From Prolixibacteraceae bacterium UBA6162 (GTDB lineage: Bacteria > Bacteroidota > Bacteroidia > Bacteroidales > Prolixibacteraceae), in NCBI GenBank assembly GCA_002428215.1, contig DIUI01000090.1, positions 1-7,565 on the forward strand: a stretch of 7,565 nucleotides of DNA, in the 5' to 3' direction. This document shows, piece by piece, positions 5,628 through 7,565 of the stretch; the first letter of the stretch is position 1, and each line of letters starts with the position of its first letter. Below the pieces are notes generated by a model, which was not told where the DNA came from, searched no databases, and saw only the letters and a list, made by a program, of their open reading frames with translations. The position numbers were made by a program, and so were the translations under genes.

Positions 5628-6344
5628 ATGCCACTAAAGTTGTCTGTTGTAATTCCGGTCTACAACGAAGAAAGGACCATCGAAAAAATTCTCGACAGGA
5701 TTATCTCCGTTGAACTTGTTGAGGGTATTTCAAAGGAAATGGTGATTGTAAACGACTGTTCTGCCGACAACAGCGAAGGCATCATTAAGGAATATATCCG
5801 TCAACACCCCGAAACTGAAATAAAGTTCTACAGCCAGCCTGTTAATATGGGGAAAGGGGCTGCCCTGAGAAGGGGAATTAAGGAGGCAACCGGTGATTTC
5901 ATAATTATTCAGGATGCCGACCTTGAGTATGATCCGCGGGAATACAATCTTCTGCTAAAGCCTATTATGGAAGGAATGGCCGATGTGGTATACGGCTCGC
6001 GGTTTATGGGCGGCAACCCCCACCGGATTCTGTTTTTCTGGCATTCGATCGGTAACAAATTTTTGACCTTTGTGTCGAATATGTTTACCAACCTGAACCT
6101 TACCGATATGGAAACCTGTTACAAACTCTTTAAGGCCCCCATTGTTCAGTCCCTGGATCTTAAGGAGAAGCGGTTTGGTTTTGAACCCGAAGTAACCGCT
6201 AAAATTGCCAGGGTTCCCGGAATACGGATTTATGAAGTGGGGATCTCCTATTACGGCAGAACCTACGAGGAGGGCAAAAAGATCAACTGGCAAGATGGAT
6301 TCAGCGCTTTGTGGTGCATTTTGAAATACAATATTTTTGACTGA
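5628..6344 (+). CDS. Family 2 glycosyltransferase, DPM1-like (polyprenyl-phosphate glycosyltransferase)
   Basis: This 238-aa GT-A-fold enzyme resembles dolichyl/polyprenyl-phosphate mannose or glucose synthases, which move a sugar from a nucleotide donor to a lipid phosphate on the cytoplasmic face of the membrane. Visible motifs are [10 protein letters not shown] (6-15), VNDCSADNS (41-49, nucleotide-binding), NMGKGAAL (73-80), the metal-binding QDADLEYDP (95-103) with Asp96 and Asp98, GSRF (123-126), and METCYKLF (161-168) with GFEPE (184-188), typical of the DPM1-like subgroup. There are no C-terminal membrane segments, so this is the short, soluble or peripherally bound form. The stop codon overlaps the start of the GT-C-like gene, so the two are cotranscribed and probably translationally coupled. 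The sugar cannot be read from the sequence. Start chosen from the AAAAGGAG ribosome binding site and the conserved N-terminus. Confidence 0.93.
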   Translation: MPLKLSVVIPVYNEERTIEKILDRIISVELVEGISKEMVIVNDCSADNSEGIIKEYIRQHPETEIKFYSQPVNMGKGAALRRGIKEATGDFIIIQDADLEYDPREYNLLLKPIMEGMADVVYGSRFMGGNPHRILFFWHSIGNKFLTFVSNMFTNLNLTDMETCYKLFKAPIVQSLDLKEKRFGFEPEVTAKIARVPGIRIYEVGISYYGRTYEEGKKINWQDGFSALWCILKYNIFD

Positions 6345-7565
6345 TTTTCGAAAAATAGTATTCCCGGTAACTGAACGTGGCCTGATTTGGATTTTCCTTG
6401 GCTTCGTTCTGGTCTTGCAAACCTTCCTTATTGTGGCCGGAGAGGGAGCCTACGGTGGCGCCGATAACATAGGCCACTTCCGCATTGCCCGCTATGCGTT
6501 TCAATATCCCGAACTCTTTTTCGATCATTGGGGGAAGCCTGTTTTTACACTGATTTTTGCTCCTTTTGCGCAGCTCGGGTTCGCTGCAACTCAATTGCTG
6601 AACCTGTTTCTGGGGGTGGTAACATTATGGCTGGTGAGCGATCTGCTCAAGCTTTTGTCGGTTAGCCAACGCTGGCCCGTGGTCCTTTTGGGAGCATTTG
6701 CGCCGATGTACTTTATGTTACTGCAGAGTTCTCTTACCGAAGTATTAATGGGCCTCTTTTTGGTGGCAGCCATTTGGCTGGTTTTTAAAGATCGGCTGAA
6801 ATCTGCGGCTGTTTTGCTCTCCTTTCTGCCTTTTGTAAGAACCGAAAGCATTGTGGTTTTCCCGCTCTTTGTTCTCTATTTTGCTTATCAGAGGAGGTTT
6901 TTGCCTGTTCTGCTTTTGGCTACAGGCTCGTTGTTTTACTCCTTTGCTGGATATTTTGTTTACCACGATTTATTGTGGATCTTCAGGAAAATGCCCTATT
7001 CTCTAAGCGGCAGTATATACGGTAGCGGAGAGTTATTTCATTTTGTAAAAAATCTGCCCCTGATTGTGGGGGTTCCTTTTCTGTTGCTGCTCGCAGTTGG
7101 CATAGTGGAATGGGGGTTAAAGGCGGGTAAGTCATTCAGGACGGCCGATCAGAAATTTTGGCTCTTTCTATTGGTAAACGGATCGTGGGGGCTCTATTTT
7201 GCTGCCCACTCCTATGTTTGGTGGCAAGGGACCGGAGGGTCGCTTGGTCTTATACGGGTTATTGCTGCAGTAATTCCACTAATGGCAGTGCCCGCAGTTA
7301 TAGGATTCAATTGGGTTGTCGGATGGATTAAACCCGCCTGGCTGGGTGGGTCCATTTTGACCATTTTGCTTGCCTGGCAGCTTTTACTACCCTTTAAACA
7401 GCACACCCTTCCTTTTCGATGGGAGCGCCCTCAGCAACTCATGCAGGAAACAGCCAACTATCTTAGGTCTGCCGAGCCGGCAAAAATTTTCTACTTCGAT
7501 CCCTTCCTGCTTCATTTCATGGGTGTTGACCCGTTCAATTCTACCCTGAACAACTGGGGAGCCGG
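6337..7565 (+). CDS. Polytopic membrane protein, probable GT-C glycosyltransferase, 3' end missing
   Basis: This frame is open from 6325 to the right edge; about 409 residues are visible and the C-terminus is missing. No ATG occurs in frame until 6706, which would remove the first segments, so I propose TTG 6337-6339, giving [15 protein letters not shown] (read with initiator Met). It overlaps the GT2 stop codon by 8 bp. A first membrane segment (about 16-34) is followed by a loop with [14 protein letters not shown] (40-53) and [11 protein letters not shown] (61-71), whose acidic residues Asp43 and Asp63 are candidates for the catalytic first loop of GT-C enzymes. SLTE (132-135) and FVRTES (166-171) also recall GT-C proteins such as the GT39, ArnT and GPI-mannosyltransferase types. 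Many more hydrophobic segments follow. It would use a lipid-linked sugar, fitting the GT2 neighbour. Family and substrate are inferred. Confidence 0.82.
   Translation, partial: MTDFRKIVFPVTERGLIWIFLGFVLVLQTFLIVAGEGAYGGADNIGHFRIARYAFQYPELFFDHWGKPVFTLIFAPFAQLGFAATQLLNLFLGVVTLWLVSDLLKLLSVSQRWPVVLLGAFAPMYFMLLQSSLTEVLMGLFLVAAIWLVFKDRLKSAAVLLSFLPFVRTESIVVFPLFVLYFAYQRRFLPVLLLATGSLFYSFAGYFVYHDLLWIFRKMPYSLSGSIYGSGELFHFVKNLPLIVGVPFLLLLAVGIVEWGLKAGKSFRTADQKFWLFLLVNGSWGLYFAAHSYVWWQGTGGSLGLIRVIAAVIPLMAVPAVIGFNWVVGWIKPAWLGGSILTILLAWQLLLPFKQHTLPFRWERPQQLMQETANYLRSAEPAKIFYFDPFLLHFMGVDPFNSTLNNWGA

Noticed and set aside
6301..7406. Minus-strand open frames of 64-97 codons
   Set aside because: They run antisense to the end of the GT2 gene and the GT-C-like gene. 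Their Lys/Arg-rich translations are what the complement of hydrophobic codons gives.

Overview
The window looks like chromosomal DNA of a member of the Bacteroidota, probably class Bacteroidia. Four perfect copies of the Bacteroidota -7 promoter element TAnnTTTG lie just upstream of genes (448-455 minus, 2711-2718 minus, 5448-5455 minus, 5603-5610 plus). Most genes lack a strong Shine-Dalgarno sequence, and several protein types are typical of the phylum: an exported NPQSTRY-type protein, a RhlE-like helicase and a large exported thioredoxin-fold protein. The genus cannot be fixed from this sequence.

Layout. Positions 1-389 (minus) hold the N-terminal part of an exported hypothetical protein that runs off the left edge. 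A 214-bp divergent intergenic region with a 9-bp inverted repeat separates it from an exported PrxQ/Bcp-type peroxiredoxin (604-1164, plus), which ends at a hairpin terminator. Convergent to it is a DEAD-box RNA helicase (1301-2614, minus) with a well-formed promoter of its own. Upstream of that, on the same strand, are a 103-aa charged helical protein (2888-3199), an exported protein with a C-terminal thioredoxin-like fold that lacks the CxxC pair (3363-4745), and coaD, phosphopantetheine adenylyltransferase (4938-5420). Gaps of 160-270 bp with hairpins suggest that these minus-strand genes are mostly separate transcription units.

From 5628 to the right edge, on the plus strand, a DPM1-like family 2 glycosyltransferase overlaps by 8 bp the start of a polytopic GT-C-like membrane protein that is cut off by the window end. 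Together they fit a two-step scheme: a cytoplasmic enzyme charges a polyprenyl phosphate with a sugar, and a membrane enzyme transfers that sugar outside the cytoplasm.

No mobile element, CRISPR array, tRNA or rRNA was seen. The content is mainly housekeeping and envelope genes. I found no convincing new multi-gene system. The points most worth a second look are the CxxC-less thioredoxin-fold protein, the GT2/GT-C pair with its TTG start, the small FADKxE-repeat protein, and two inverted repeats in intergenic DNA.
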